From NCBI GenBank assembly GCA_023421635.1, contig JAEZSU010000357.1, forward strand, positions 1 through 7,013: a DNA stretch of 7,013 bases, written 5' to 3'. The stretch is from Actinomycetes bacterium. Lineage in GTDB: Bacteria > Actinomycetota > Actinomycetes > Actinomycetales > Microbacteriaceae. The notes beneath the pieces were generated by a model, which made no database searches, was not told the DNA's origin, and saw only the letters and a list, made by a program, of their open reading frames with translations. Below, in pieces: positions 6,969-7,013 of this stretch. Position 1 is the stretch's first letter, and the number at the start of each line of letters is the position of its first letter. Both the position numbers and the translations under genes were made by a program.

Positions 6969-7013
6969 CGGTCATTTTCTGCGGACTTCCGGGACCGGCG
7001 GACCTCGCGGGCG

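Overview
The window reads as chromosomal DNA of a high-GC actinobacterium, most likely Microbacteriaceae (Microbacterium-like). The grounds are the very high G+C, the pervasive GGATGC hexamer, the actinobacterial form of IMP dehydrogenase, and an AbiEi-type/DUF559 fusion protein of a kind I associate with that family. The genus is an inference. Five of the six sides of evidence are protein-level recognition; nothing was searched.

Layout, left to right. (1) Positions 1-176 lie downstream of livF and hold a repeat-rich noncoding patch: two 40-bp near-identical direct repeats, a third partial copy and several small inverted repeats. (2) Positions 177-4221 on the minus strand are a compact operon of four ABC-importer genes in the order livH-livM-livG-livF (permease, permease, ATPase, ATPase). 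Junctions are a 4-nt gap, an 11-nt overlap and a 4-nt overlap. The family is branched-chain amino acid (HAAT) uptake. No substrate-binding protein gene is present in the window. (3) Positions 4222-4435 are a divergent control region between livH and guaB, with candidate promoters in both directions and a small palindromic element close to the presumed guaB transcription start. (4) Positions 4436-5938 on the plus strand are guaB, a full-length IMP dehydrogenase with its CBS pair and all catalytic motifs. (5) Positions 6039-6902 on the plus strand encode an orphan protein with an AbiEi-like winged helix followed by a DUF559/Vsr-like nuclease domain. (6) Positions 6903-7013 hold a strong 10-bp (extendable to 15) hairpin, with a related half-site at the window edge.

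How the parts relate. LivH and LivM would form the membrane channel, and LivG and LivF the ATPase dimer, of an importer that needs a binding protein encoded elsewhere. guaB makes the first committed step of GMP synthesis and shares only the divergent intergenic region with the importer. The most unusual item is LivH. It carries a signal peptide and an extracytoplasmic beta-sandwich domain of the carboxypeptidase-regulatory/transthyretin-like type in front of the permease. Other points worth checking are a Cys at the first position of the LivF Walker A motif, the uncharacterised HTH-nuclease fusion, the edge repeats, and a strand-biased, over-abundant GGATGC word. I did not find a clearly new multi-gene system.
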